Assembly: GCA_030627905.1 (NCBI GenBank)
Contig: DAOVRZ010000014.1
Location: forward strand, 1-64,000
DNA: 64,000 nt
Source: JAGMES01 sp023128035
GTDB lineage: Bacteria; Bacillota; Halanaerobiia; DY22613
Reading direction: 5' to 3'
A model generated the notes under the pieces. The model searched no databases and was not told the origin of the DNA. It was given only the letters and a program-made list of their open reading frames with translations. The stretch's first letter is position 1; the number at the start of each line of letters is the position of its first letter. Positions 52,298 to 62,430 of this stretch are shown here, piece by piece. Made by a program: the position numbers and the translations under genes.

Positions 52298-53596
52298 TTA
52301 TGTAATATGATTAGCTGTCGGAGCCAATTCTTTCTCATACAGTTTTTGTGAATATAAATACTTTAAAAGTGAATCAACTATATCTGAATCAAATTGTTTT
52401 CCTTTTTCTTCAATCATGATATCGATTGCATCTTTAAATTTGAGAGCTTTTCGATATGGACGATCAGAAGTCATAGCATCAAAAGCATCTGCAACACTGA
52501 TTATTCTGGCCTCAAACGGAATATCCTCTCCTGCCAATTGATCTGGATATCCAGTTCCATCAAAACGTTCATGATGGTGGCGAATAATATTTCGAATGTA
52601 ATTTAACTCTTTTATACTTTTCAGTACGTCATCTGCAACAACAGGATGTTGTTTTATTATCTTAAATTCTTGTGAAGTTAATTTGCCTGGCTTATTTAAA
52701 ATGTTATGTGCAACTCCAATCTTACCAATATCATGTAAAGTAGCAGCAAAAGCTATATCTCTAATTTCCTCCACACTTAAACCCATCATCTGAGCCACAG
52801 CTATTGCATATTTTCGTACCTGCTTACTATGTGAGGCTGTATACGAATCTTTTATCTCCAAAAGACTAACCAAAATATCCATAACATTAAATAAATGCTG
52901 ACGTAATTTATGATCTTGATCGTTAACAATATCTTTAGTCTGTTCTAAATAGGCAGAAATAAAATCAATCTCATTCTCATAATTATGTCTGTAGATACTA
53001 ACTGGATCACGATGCTGATCTGACTTAAACTGAAATTTTATCTTTCTAGCTAATTTCTCAAGTGGTTCTGCCAATTTTCTTGCAGTCTTATCTTGAACGA
53101 AAAAAAATATTAAAACTAAACCTGTAAAAGCTATCAAAAGAGTATTTCTGAACTTAATTAAAGACACTTCAGAAATATTTTTTTCTCTCAGATAGACCAC
53201 ATTCATTCCAGTTTCACTTATTTGATGATAAAGAAAATACTTAATGTTATTAAAATCATACAATTTACCCTGTTTCCCAGAAATAAAATCAATTTTATTA
53301 GAAATATTTTCATCATTTAAAGAAGCAAATCCCTGAGAAGAAAATTCTAGACCGAAACTAGAAACTAAATTCTTATTGTTATCTAGCAATAAGAAAACTC
53401 CATCAGAAGGATTCAGTTTAACCTCATCATGTCCTTCTAACAAATGAATTGTATTATCTAAGATAACTAAACTTGTTTCATGTATCTGTTCTTGAAAAAA
53501 TGTAATTCCCAGTATATAAACTAGTAGAAAAACTATGAATAGTGAAATGAAGAAGAATGTGAAATTCGATATCAAAACTTTTCTGACAAGTTTCAC
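52298..53596 (-). CDS. Membrane-anchored HD-GYP phosphodiesterase
   Basis: A 432-residue protein from GTG 53596 (AAGGAG upstream). TM1 residues 10-33, an extracellular domain to about 148, TM2 149-167, a HAMP-like linker, then HD-GYP (235-400): HSKQVRKYAIAVAQMMG, LHDIGKIGVAHNILNKPG, HPVVADDVL, HHHERFDGTGYPDQL, ADAFDAMTSDRPYRKAL. All metal ligands are intact. It degrades c-di-GMP in response to an external signal that cannot be inferred. It is the third HD-GYP protein in 20 kb. Confidence 0.93.
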   Translation of the reverse strand: MKLVRKVLISNFTFFFISLFIVFLLVYILGITFFQEQIHETSLVILDNTIHLLEGHDEVKLNPSDGVFLLLDNNKNLVSSFGLEFSSQGFASLNDENISNKIDFISGKQGKLYDFNNIKYFLYHQISETGMNVVYLREKNISEVSLIKFRNTLLIAFTGLVLIFFFVQDKTARKLAEPLEKLARKIKFQFKSDQHRDPVSIYRHNYENEIDFISAYLEQTKDIVNDQDHKLRQHLFNVMDILVSLLEIKDSYTASHSKQVRKYAIAVAQMMGLSVEEIRDIAFAATLHDIGKIGVAHNILNKPGKLTSQEFKIIKQHPVVADDVLKSIKELNYIRNIIRHHHERFDGTGYPDQLAGEDIPFEARIISVADAFDAMTSDRPYRKALKFKDAIDIMIEEKGKQFDSDIVDSLLKYLYSQKLYEKELAPTANHIT

Positions 53597-53705
53597 AAAA
53601 AAATCTCCTTCCGGAATAGATTAGACAAAATTCGTCCTATTAAGTTATATATTAGGCAGGAAATTACATTCTCCTTCACGTTTTTTTAAATATAGTTCTT
53701 TTTAC

Positions 53706-54152
53706 CTAAATATATAAATCCATAAGAAGCCCACGAATCGCATCAAGTCGTTGAACAACTTCCAAAGAATCTTTTTGCTCTTCCATGAATAAATTTGTTA
53801 AAGCTTCTACATTTTCGTCAATTTCCTCAATAACTGTAAAACTTTTCATAGCTCCCTGATTCCAACTAAAGGTTTGTCTTGTATGCATAAATTCCTCATT
53901 AAATACTTTTAAAAATTCTTTTACGAAATGCCTATATTCAGAAAGATTTTGAATCGTCATATTTCTTTTTATCTTTTTAGCTTTCTCTTCAATAATCTCT
54001 ATCAAATGTTCTAATTGAGCTGTAGCATCCACCATTTTAGTTTCATTTAATACCTTCTTAAAAGATTCTTTAACTTTCTGATTTTTTTCATCTCCTACTT
54101 TACGGTTCATATTAAGATTCTGTCGAAGAGTCTTAGATGGATCAATTTTCAT
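53706..54152 (-). CDS. YaaR family protein (DUF327)
   Basis: A 148-residue, mostly helical, cytoplasmic protein. Hallmarks: SFKKVLNETKMVDATAQLEH, LSEYRHFVKEFLKVF, the TFSWNQGAMKSFTVIEEID block, and the C-terminus LEVVQRLDAIRGLLMDLYI. YaaR occurs across spore-forming Firmicutes; its role is unknown. AAGGTGGGAATAG precedes ATG 54152. It starts 18 bp after the DUF72 gene stop, in the same direction. Confidence 0.92.
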   Translation of the reverse strand: MKIDPSKTLRQNLNMNRKVGDEKNQKVKESFKKVLNETKMVDATAQLEHLIEIIEEKAKKIKRNMTIQNLSEYRHFVKEFLKVFNEEFMHTRQTFSWNQGAMKSFTVIEEIDENVEALTNLFMEEQKDSLEVVQRLDAIRGLLMDLYI

Positions 54153-54170
54153 TCACTATTCCCACCTTCC

Positions 54171-54941
54171 TTATTCTGCTTTAAGCATATTAGCCAACTG
54201 TCGCGCATTAAATACTGCTTTACCCTGAAAATGATTGTTCATACTAATATAGACCTTGGTTAGATTAGCAGACATCTTTTGAATCTTTTTTACCCAATCA
54301 ACTAATTCTTCGGGGGAATATAGATAATTATATCTCTCATAGCTATGATCATGTTTCCACCATTTTTGTCGATTTCGTCCATGGAATCGTACATAACCCA
54401 AATCAGTTGTTGCTTTAGTCACCGGAGGCACAAGCCCCGAAAGTTGAGGTTCATCCACAGATACATAGCTCAAATTCAACTTACTTAAAAAATCTATGAT
54501 TGGTTGCTTTATCCAAGAATCATTTCGAAATTCAACAAAGATCGGATGATCCGGAATTTGATGTCGTAACCGTGCTAGGTATTGGCGATTCTTCTCTTCA
54601 TTTCTAAAACCCCATGGAAATTGAGCCAAAACCCCGCCAAATTTATTTGCTTCTACCAATGGTTGACAAGCATCCATAAATTCTTTAAAGGGTACATCTC
54701 GTCCAATCTTATGGGTCATAGATTGATGAGCTTTAACAATAAAGATAAAATCATCTGGAGTCTTCTCCTGCATATGATAAAAGATAAATTTATTAGGCAT
54801 CTTATAATAGGTAAAATTAATTTCAGTCATTTTAAACTCACGAGCATAATATGTCAGGAGGTCTTTCTTATCAATTCCTTCAGGATATACTGGCCCGATC
54901 CAATCATCATAACTATATCCAGCAGTACCGATAATAATCAA
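54171..54941 (-). CDS. DUF72 family protein
   Basis: A 256-residue TIM-barrel-like protein from TTG 54941 (GGGGGTGG upstream). Hallmarks: IGTAGYSYDDWIGPVYPEG, the EINFTYYKMP block, FIVKAHQSMTHKIG, GVLAQFPWGFRNEEKN, VEFRNDSWI, and YVRFHGRN followed by VYISMNNHFQGKAVFNA. Distantly related to xylose-isomerase-like barrels; reaction unknown. Paired with YaaR downstream. Confidence 0.92.
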   Translation of the reverse strand: MIIIGTAGYSYDDWIGPVYPEGIDKKDLLTYYAREFKMTEINFTYYKMPNKFIFYHMQEKTPDDFIFIVKAHQSMTHKIGRDVPFKEFMDACQPLVEANKFGGVLAQFPWGFRNEEKNRQYLARLRHQIPDHPIFVEFRNDSWIKQPIIDFLSKLNLSYVSVDEPQLSGLVPPVTKATTDLGYVRFHGRNRQKWWKHDHSYERYNYLYSPEELVDWVKKIQKMSANLTKVYISMNNHFQGKAVFNARQLANMLKAE

Positions 54942-55013
54942 CTCAAGCCACCCCCTTTTCTTTATTATACCATTGTCGTAAGAGAAATGCTATAACATGT
55001 ATACTTTGAAATA

Positions 55014-55042
55014 TAAAAAAGACTCCTGTTCACGCCAGAAGT
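55014..55042 (-). terminator. Terminator of the restriction-modification operon
   Basis: Leftward GACTTCTG pairs with CAGGAGTC around a 7-nt loop, followed by TTTTTT. Confidence 0.75.
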
Positions 55043-55052
55043 CCTTCCTATC

Positions 55053-55769
55053 TTAGTAACTCCATCTACCACTTTCATAAATCAATTCATTCAATTCATC
55101 CTTAACACTCCGCCAATTAGGTAAAAATTGATCCATGTAATCTGTAAACCTATCTGTGTGATTTCTTTCGAGTAAATGTACCATCTCGTGAACAATAATG
55201 TACTCCAAACATCTAGGATACTTTTTTGCTAGTTCGAGGTTAAGCCATATTCTTCTATCCATAGTATTACATGTTCCCCATTTTGTTTTCATTAATTTTA
55301 CACCCCAGAAGTCAACACTAACACCAATGATTGGTTCCCATTTTTCGATGTAGCCAGGTATTACACTTTTAAGATAATTTCTATACCAACGAGTCATTAT
55401 TTTTTCTCGTTTTTCAACAGTACTCTCTGGTCTTACATATAAATCAATATTCTTTTTGTTACGTATTACAACCTTCTGCTTTCCAGTGGTTTCAATAACA
55501 TTTAACAAATATCTATCACCAGCAAAAAAATGACTTTCTCCAGATACAAATTCCCTTTGGGATTGTCGATCCTGATAATTAAACTTGGCCCTTTGTTTCT
55601 TTATCCAAGAAAGTTTAGAAATTGCAAAAAGTCTAATAACTTCATTGTTGGTTTTCTCTGGTACAGCCAGACGTACCCGGCCATTGGGGGGATGCACCGA
55701 CAGGTGGATGTTTTTAATGTTTTTGCTAATAATCTCAAATTCAATGTTTCCAATACTTATTTTATCCAT
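55053..55769 (-). CDS. YgjP-like metallopeptidase of a type I R-M operon
   Basis: A 238-residue protein with the zinc motif HEMVHLLERNHTDRF (residues about 195-209), the KTKWGTCNTMDRRIWLNLEL block before it, and a beta-rich N-terminus (IHLSVHPPNGRVRLAVPE). This is the SprT/WSS1-like fold. Genes of this family often accompany hsdR; a role in clearing protein-DNA obstacles or regulating HsdR has been suggested but is not proven. Its ATG follows the hsdR stop directly (TAAATG). Confidence 0.9.
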   Translation of the reverse strand: MDKISIGNIEFEIISKNIKNIHLSVHPPNGRVRLAVPEKTNNEVIRLFAISKLSWIKKQRAKFNYQDRQSQREFVSGESHFFAGDRYLLNVIETTGKQKVVIRNKKNIDLYVRPESTVEKREKIMTRWYRNYLKSVIPGYIEKWEPIIGVSVDFWGVKLMKTKWGTCNTMDRRIWLNLELAKKYPRCLEYIIVHEMVHLLERNHTDRFTDYMDQFLPNWRSVKDELNELIYESGRWSY

Positions 55770-58700
55770 TTAGTATTCACCTTGTTCCTCTACTATTCTA
55801 TAAATTTCATCAACTTTTTCTGCATCTATAATATGATTTTTAATGGCATTTCGCACAACTTTTTTCTTAATTTTTGTACTTCTCCAATCATCAGGTTTTG
55901 TTGAAATTATTTCATTGTGTATATCCAAAGCAAGATTTTCATCTCTTTCTAAATTATCATACAATGCCCTTTTTGCCCCAGTGCTAATGCCTCTAGGGTA
56001 GCTATTTGAATTACTTGGATTTTTAACCTTTTTGGTAAGTTCAACTATCTTTTTAAGATATTCTTCATAACTATCCACTTGTTCTTTTCTTAGTTTAATG
56101 AGTTCATCTAATAACACTGACATGTTCTCGTAGTATTTAGGGTTTGTAGGTGTTTCTTCAATTATAAGTCTTCTCACATTATTTTCAATGGTTTCAGCAG
56201 CAGCTTCATTATTCTTTCTAATACCCTCTGGTAAATCATCTACTGCATCTACACCCTTTTCAATAATTAATTCAATTAAAGTCAAATTCTCAAAGTTCGA
56301 TAAAGTTTCGCTGTCCTCTGCACTGATGTAAGTATCAATTAAATGTCGCATAGCTGGTTCGTAAGATTTTAAATCAACATAATCACCTGAGGCGTGCATT
56401 ACTTCATCCCTGATCGTGTCATAATATTTGACATCGCTCTTTATTGCTACTATTTCGCTGGCAGTATAGCCTGCTTCTAACATTTCATTAGCAATATTAG
56501 CATAAGCTCGAATGAATGCCACTACGTATTTATAGAGTGCTGATCGTTTTTGTTCATTCGCCTTAAGAACTTCTTTGTCACTGGTATCCTCGGCACAGAA
56601 GTATCTTATATATGCAAGGGTATCTCTTGGCATGGCAACAGGTTCACATAATGATTTAAGACTTTCTAGTGCTGTATCTAATTTTTCTTTTGCAGTTTCA
56701 AGTCGATTATTCAATAATCCTGCAACATCATCTTTGTCATACGCATCAAAAGCTTCGGTTGTATAGTCTTCAATAGATTTTTCTAAGCTCTTAAAAAGAT
56801 CTTTATAATCTACTACATAACCATACTCTTTGTCATCACCATCCAATCGATTTACACGACAAATAGCTTGAAACAATCCATGATCTCGCAGTTTTTTATC
56901 AATATAAAGATAGGTTGCGGGTGGTGCATCAAAACCAGTCAATAGTTTATTTACAACGATTAATAGTTTCATTTGTGCTGGTTCATTAATGAATTGCCTT
57001 TTAACTTCTTCTTCAAAATCTTCGATTTTTTTACCACTCAACATTTTTTGATAGATTTCATATTTTTCAATATTTTCAGTTACAGTATCATCCCCCGTGC
57101 TTTCTCCTTTGATACTATTGGCGTTAGGTGTATAGGAGGTTATGATGGCACATTTTTTAAAACCTTCTGTTTGGAATAACTCATAGTATTTACAGGCTTC
57201 ATAAATACTACCAGCAATCAATAAGGCATTACCACGACCATTTTGGAGTCGATCCTTTATTTCCATGTCAAATATAATGTCATTCACAATTTTTAAAAGT
57301 CTAGATTTTGAGCTTAAGACTCTTTGCATTGTACCCCAGCGTTGCTTTAGTTTGACTTTCGCATAGTCAGTTAAACCTCTTGTTTTAACTTCAAACCATT
57401 TATCAATCTTATCCTGAGAGGTGATATTTTGATCTACATTTCGAGCTTCATATTGCAAATCTAAAATAACTTTATCTTTTACAGCTTCATCTAACTTATA
57501 TGTATGTATATAGGTTCCAAATACTTCAATACTCTTCTTTTTATCTTTCTTTAGAAGTGGTGTCCCTGTAAAACCAATTATAACTGCATTGGGTAAAATA
57601 TTCTTCATTGCTTCGTGAAGTCTACCTGATTGTGTTCGATGGCACTCATCTACAAAAACGTAGATATCACCTTTGGCTTTAAAACCCTTCGGTAAGTTTT
57701 TCTTTAAATTTTTAATATATTCTTTATAACCTGCTTCTTTTTCTTCATCTTCTTTGCCACCAAATTTATGGATTAAAGAAGTTAAGAGTAATGGTGTTGT
57801 TGCATTGAGTTTTTCTATCAAATCTTTACCACTTTTTGTACGATAAATCTCTTCATCTACCCCGCTAAATACCTTCTCAATCTGCTTGTCTAATTCATCT
57901 CGATCAGTGATGATTAAAACTCTTGAGCTTGGTATATGCTCTCTAATCCACTTGGTTAACCATACCATGATTAAGCTCTTACCACTGCCTTGTGTATGCC
58001 ATAAAATACCACCTTCACGACCTTTAACCCTTGCACTAGCAGCTCTTACACCAAAGTATTGATTATGTCTACAAATCTTTTTAATGCCCCTGTCAAAAAC
58101 AATAAAGTCATGAATGATTTCTAAAAATCTCTCCTTATGGCAAAGTCCAATAATATGCTTATCCAAAAGATAATCTACTCCACCGAGCAAGCTTTCAACT
58201 TCGGTTGAAAGCTCATCAGTTGCTTTTTCATCTTCCTTCCAAGTCAAATAATATTTATCCTTAGTTTCGATTGTTCCATAGCGAATCCCTTCCGTATCAT
58301 TGCCTGCCATTACCATCTGCATGGTATGAAAAAATGGCTTAATGAAGTGTGAGGATTGATTATCTAAGTTTTGTCTAATGCCCTCAGATACTGATATCGT
58401 ACTTCTTTTAAGCTCAATCACACCTAAAGCAATGCCGTTGACATAAAGGACAATATCTGGTCTTTTAGTACGCTCTCCTTTAATGGAAACTTCTTCAGCG
58501 ATATAGAAGTCATTTTCATAAGGTTCTTTCCAGTTAATAAAGCAAACGGTTTGCTTGTTTTCTCCAATATCTTCTTTTACATTAGCCCCATATCTAAGTA
58601 AGGAATAAACCTCTTTATTAACATAATAAAGTTTATCAATTTGATTGCTAGAAGCTTTAACTAGTTGATCCACTGCACGGTTGATTAGATCATCACTATA

Positions 58701-58859
58701 GCCTTTTCTATGTAAGTATTTTCTTAAATATTCTTCTTCGATATTTTGGTTGTTTTCTCCATCATGCCACTTGCCAAGGTAGGTGTAACCAAGCTTTTCT
58801 TTGAAAAGCTTGGTTACTCTATTTTGAGTTTCTCTTTCTTTTTGGCCTACTGTACTCAT
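55770..58859 (-). CDS. hsdR: Type I restriction enzyme, HsdR subunit
   Basis: A 1029-residue translocase/endonuclease. N-terminal nuclease domain with RPDIVLYVNGIALGVIELKR (PD-(D/E)xK motif, residues about 130-150); helicase Walker A HTQGSGKSLIMVWLT (about 288), DECH box VFVDECHRTQSGRL, motif III FTGTPLL and motif VI QAICRVNRLDGDDKEYGYV. It forms R2M2S with the two upstream gene products, reels DNA and cuts away from the site. ATG 58859 overlaps the hsdS stop by 4 bp (ATGA). No frameshift was seen. Confidence 0.96.
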   Translation of the reverse strand: MSTVGQKERETQNRVTKLFKEKLGYTYLGKWHDGENNQNIEEEYLRKYLHRKGYSDDLINRAVDQLVKASSNQIDKLYYVNKEVYSLLRYGANVKEDIGENKQTVCFINWKEPYENDFYIAEEVSIKGERTKRPDIVLYVNGIALGVIELKRSTISVSEGIRQNLDNQSSHFIKPFFHTMQMVMAGNDTEGIRYGTIETKDKYYLTWKEDEKATDELSTEVESLLGGVDYLLDKHIIGLCHKERFLEIIHDFIVFDRGIKKICRHNQYFGVRAASARVKGREGGILWHTQGSGKSLIMVWLTKWIREHIPSSRVLIITDRDELDKQIEKVFSGVDEEIYRTKSGKDLIEKLNATTPLLLTSLIHKFGGKEDEEKEAGYKEYIKNLKKNLPKGFKAKGDIYVFVDECHRTQSGRLHEAMKNILPNAVIIGFTGTPLLKKDKKKSIEVFGTYIHTYKLDEAVKDKVILDLQYEARNVDQNITSQDKIDKWFEVKTRGLTDYAKVKLKQRWGTMQRVLSSKSRLLKIVNDIIFDMEIKDRLQNGRGNALLIAGSIYEACKYYELFQTEGFKKCAIITSYTPNANSIKGESTGDDTVTENIEKYEIYQKMLSGKKIEDFEEEVKRQFINEPAQMKLLIVVNKLLTGFDAPPATYLYIDKKLRDHGLFQAICRVNRLDGDDKEYGYVVDYKDLFKSLEKSIEDYTTEAFDAYDKDDVAGLLNNRLETAKEKLDTALESLKSLCEPVAMPRDTLAYIRYFCAEDTSDKEVLKANEQKRSALYKYVVAFIRAYANIANEMLEAGYTASEIVAIKSDVKYYDTIRDEVMHASGDYVDLKSYEPAMRHLIDTYISAEDSETLSNFENLTLIELIIEKGVDAVDDLPEGIRKNNEAAAETIENNVRRLIIEETPTNPKYYENMSVLLDELIKLRKEQVDSYEEYLKKIVELTKKVKNPSNSNSYPRGISTGAKRALYDNLERDENLALDIHNEIISTKPDDWRSTKIKKKVVRNAIKNHIIDAEKVDEIYRIVEEQGEY

Positions 58860-60076
58860 ATTAACCTAATCCTCCCCGTTAAGAGTTCTTGCATCATACC
58901 TTGTTTTATGGCTTTGTATTTAGCTAGTTTTTCTTCTAAGGATTCTATTTCTGAATCCATGTCGCTTAGGATTTGGGCTATGGCTTGTTGTTCAGCAAGA
59001 GAAGGAATAGTAATTTGAATAAATTCAAATGTTGATTTATTAATTATAGGTACAGCTTGTACAGATGCTGATGATTTTATTTTTAATGATAAATGTTTGA
59101 GCATATAATAAACATATTCTGTCGAATAAGTCTCATTTGGTAAAATAGCATTAATTTGCTGGTTAGAAGTCAATTCAAAAGGGGCAATACCTGACTTTCC
59201 TATTGTGGAACCGATGCAGGTAAATAAAATACTATTTTTAGAGAATTTTCTAGATAAACTAAAACCTTTTAATGAAAGCCTTTTTTCTGTTTCTTTTATA
59301 TATTTACTATTTCCCAAATCTGCTGGGCTAACAAATAAATATTCATTACCATAGTTATTCAAATCATTAGTAGGAGGGGTACTACCTGTTTCAATATTAG
59401 CTATTTCTCCTAACCTCTTTACTTCCCACTCTCCAGTAAATCCAGGTAATCTTTTCTTTTTAGTAAGAAATTGTTGCATAGTTCCTTGTTTAATTCTTTG
59501 CTTTTTATCAATTAGTTTCTCAAGGGATGTAATCAAAGTGTCAATATCGGTTAAAGCTGTTGCTATGACTTGTTGTTCTTCAAGATTTTCAGGAAATAAA
59601 ATAGGTAATATCCTAACAATTTTCCCAGTATAACTTTGTTGTTTGGTACCTTGGCAATATTTAAGAGCAAGTTCATTTCCTCGAAAAGTATAATAATGAA
59701 ATAAATAATTGGTAGTTAACTTCTTTGTAAAATAAAGAGCCATACAAGATTGATTTGTAGTTGCTTCAACTCCAAGTATTGCACAGCTTCCTCTAGTCCC
59801 TGCTGCTTCTAGTCCAGTAATTGCCATAAGAAAAGTCCCAGAAGGTAGTAATTTAAGATTTGTCTTACTCTTTCCCTCAATTGTAATTTTTTCAAGAGTG
59901 TCAGTAATTACATTGTAGTTCAATTCACCACTTGTTACCCATTTTATATTTCCATTATAATACTCTGATCTATTTCTTCTTGGTGTCGCTCCACTACTGA
60001 AACCCTCTAGCACATCTTCAAATTTTCCAAACTTCCATCCATATGGAATATATTCTTTTTTAAATTCTCCTATCAT
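58856..60076 (-). CDS. hsdS: Type I restriction enzyme, HsdS specificity subunit
   Basis: A 406-residue protein with two target-recognition domains (about 10-165 and 215-360) separated by helical spacers that end in LEEQQVIATALTDIDTLITSL and LAEQQAIAQILSDMDSEIES, the usual EQQxIAxxL repeats. Each TRD opens with a GxTPxR/N motif (GATPRRNRSEYYNG, STPPTNDLNNYG). The recognition sequence cannot be read from this. ATGA overlaps at both ends couple it to hsdM and hsdR. Confidence 0.95.
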   Translation of the reverse strand: MIGEFKKEYIPYGWKFGKFEDVLEGFSSGATPRRNRSEYYNGNIKWVTSGELNYNVITDTLEKITIEGKSKTNLKLLPSGTFLMAITGLEAAGTRGSCAILGVEATTNQSCMALYFTKKLTTNYLFHYYTFRGNELALKYCQGTKQQSYTGKIVRILPILFPENLEEQQVIATALTDIDTLITSLEKLIDKKQRIKQGTMQQFLTKKKRLPGFTGEWEVKRLGEIANIETGSTPPTNDLNNYGNEYLFVSPADLGNSKYIKETEKRLSLKGFSLSRKFSKNSILFTCIGSTIGKSGIAPFELTSNQQINAILPNETYSTEYVYYMLKHLSLKIKSSASVQAVPIINKSTFEFIQITIPSLAEQQAIAQILSDMDSEIESLEEKLAKYKAIKQGMMQELLTGRIRLI

Positions 60077-62430
60077 GCAAACCCCATCCTTTTCAAATGA
60101 CTTTCCACCTTTTCAGTTAACTGATCAACCTCCTCCTCTAGCTGTGACAGTGTCTTATCATAACGTTCAGCAAGTTCGTTTATTCTAGATGTTAAACGAT
60201 GTGATATTCTTTCCATTTCTCCATTTACATCTGAAATAATTGATGTCATCCATTTGTCATCAACCAGTAACACTTTGATTTCCTCAACTGTAAGAACCTT
60301 ATATTTTTCACTCACCTTTTTATCAAGGGCTTTCATAGCTTCTTTAATTTTTTTGTTAGCATCTGCTTCTTGATCTATTAGCAACATATAATCATCTAAT
60401 ATTTCGAGTTCCTCTCTCAAATAAAACTCATTTTTAATTTCTTTCATTCTTTTTTTTAAGCTCGCCTTTGTAATTTTCCCTTTATCATTTTTTATTTCTT
60501 CAAGTACTCCCTCTTCTCCAGTGTGTTCTTCCTCAAACTCTTCTTTTTTTCTAGTAAACTCATCTTTTACCTGTTCTAATACTTCAATAGCTTCTTTTTC
60601 CTTTATAAAATATTTATTAATAATTAGTTCATCAGGAATTAAATCCCTATCTGGTATCCAACCATTCTCTACAATCAAGTACACATCATCTTTCATGGTT
60701 TCTAACCAATAGGTCATGAGATATTGGTAAATATCATATTTATCAATAAGAATTCTCCTGTCAAAGATTTTTAAAATATTCTCAGATATTTCATATATAA
60801 TCGCCTTAGGATCAGAACCTGAATTGATACTTTTTAGCAAGGCGGTATGCTTTCCACGCCAATTATTGATTATTGTAAAAATTTCAGTTGTATAATTTAT
60901 AAACTCATCATGGTCAAAAATAATCTCTTTTACAATCTCTTTATTTGCAATTAGCTTACTATAGCCCTCTCTATCACTTTCAGAAAATAATGCTTTACGA
61001 AGGCCTGGATATACATCCCAGTATTTTTGAAGTTTATCAATATCACGATTAGGGATGTCTCCTAATAAATGTGCCGCAATGTCCTGGATATCTTCTTCCT
61101 CTTGGTTATCAATGTATCTTGGAATATTTAAGTTGTACTCATTCTTTTCAATTTCCCCTATCCCAACCATTTTTGAGTATTTAGGAAATTCTAACTGTTT
61201 GTTAAAGACATCTACTATTTTATGAACATCTTGTTCCCTTAGCCTATTTTTATTTCCATCCTTGATAAATCCTTTACTGGCATCAATCATAAAGATACCT
61301 TTTCTTACATCAGCATTTTCTCTGTCTAGTACGATAATTGCTGCTGGAATACCTGTTCCATAGAAAAGGTTAGCTGGAAGACCAATGATCCCTTTGATAT
61401 AACCTCTCTTAATGATTTTTTTTCTGATTTCTGCTTCAGCATTACCCCTAAAGAGTACACCATGAGGTAAAATAATCGCACCTTTACCTTTACTCTTTAA
61501 GGAACGTATAAAGTGAAGTAGGAAAGCATAATCACCATTTTTAGCAGGTGGTATACCGTAATCAGTAAATCGTTCAAAAACATCATTTTGTGGGTCAAAT
61601 CCGTTGCTCCAAGCTTTTGTAGAAAATGGTGGGTTTGCTACTGCGAAATCAAAGGTCTTTAATTGTCCATCCTTATCTTTAAAATCTGGTGAAGATAGAG
61701 TATCACCTTGCCTAATATCTGGAAATTCATTACCATGAAGAATCATATTCATTTTAGCCAGTCCTACAGTAGCAACGTCTTTTTCTTGACCGTATATTGT
61801 AACTTTAACCGGTGCCTCATCCGCAGCTTTTAACAACAAGGATCCACTACCACAGGTTGGATCATAAATAGTCTGGTCTTGACTCTTTGCTTTATCAATA
61901 CCGATTACCTTTGCCATTATTCTCGATACTTCAGCAGGTGTGTAAAATTGACCTTTGCTTTTACCCGATTCTGTTGCAAAATGCCTCATTAAATATTCGT
62001 ATGCATCCCCAATTATGTCATCGCCATCTGCATGATTGCCACTAAAATCAAAGGCCTTATCTTCAAAAATGGAGATTAGATTGCTTAGACGATCTACCAA
62101 TTCCTTACCTTTTCCAAGTTTATCTGAATCATTAAAATCCGCTACTGTAATAGCTCCAACTAAGTCATTGGCATCTGCCATTTTTCTTATAACTTTATTG
62201 GTTTTATCTCCAATTTCTTTGTTCCCTTTAAGCTTAATAAGATCTCTAAAACTTCCTCCTTCTGGCACTTCAATTAAAGCATCTTTTTTCCCATAATATT
62301 TATCTGTTACATATCTCATAAATAAAAAGGTTAATATATAATCTTTATATTGAGATGCATCCATACCACCTCGTAACTGGTCACAACTTTTCCAAAGATT
62401 ACTATACAATTCACTCTTTTTAATAGCCAT
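60073..62430 (-). CDS. hsdM: Type I methyltransferase HsdM with long C-terminal extension
   Basis: A 785-residue adenine methyltransferase: N-terminal helical domain (LWKSCDQLRGGMDASQYKDY), SAM-binding DPTCGSGSLLLKA (about 190), catalytic ANPPFS (about 265) and PHGVLFRGNAE. Classical HsdM is about 500-530 residues; here about 270 extra residues, highly charged and coiled-coil-like, follow (EEHTGEEGVLEEIKNDKG, EVDQLTEKVESHLKRM). The extension is continuous with the enzyme, not a frameshift fusion, and includes the helices that pack on HsdS. GGAGGAAAGTAAG precedes ATG 62430. Confidence 0.94.
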   Translation of the reverse strand: MAIKKSELYSNLWKSCDQLRGGMDASQYKDYILTFLFMRYVTDKYYGKKDALIEVPEGGSFRDLIKLKGNKEIGDKTNKVIRKMADANDLVGAITVADFNDSDKLGKGKELVDRLSNLISIFEDKAFDFSGNHADGDDIIGDAYEYLMRHFATESGKSKGQFYTPAEVSRIMAKVIGIDKAKSQDQTIYDPTCGSGSLLLKAADEAPVKVTIYGQEKDVATVGLAKMNMILHGNEFPDIRQGDTLSSPDFKDKDGQLKTFDFAVANPPFSTKAWSNGFDPQNDVFERFTDYGIPPAKNGDYAFLLHFIRSLKSKGKGAIILPHGVLFRGNAEAEIRKKIIKRGYIKGIIGLPANLFYGTGIPAAIIVLDRENADVRKGIFMIDASKGFIKDGNKNRLREQDVHKIVDVFNKQLEFPKYSKMVGIGEIEKNEYNLNIPRYIDNQEEEDIQDIAAHLLGDIPNRDIDKLQKYWDVYPGLRKALFSESDREGYSKLIANKEIVKEIIFDHDEFINYTTEIFTIINNWRGKHTALLKSINSGSDPKAIIYEISENILKIFDRRILIDKYDIYQYLMTYWLETMKDDVYLIVENGWIPDRDLIPDELIINKYFIKEKEAIEVLEQVKDEFTRKKEEFEEEHTGEEGVLEEIKNDKGKITKASLKKRMKEIKNEFYLREELEILDDYMLLIDQEADANKKIKEAMKALDKKVSEKYKVLTVEEIKVLLVDDKWMTSIISDVNGEMERISHRLTSRINELAERYDKTLSQLEEEVDQLTEKVESHLKRMGFA

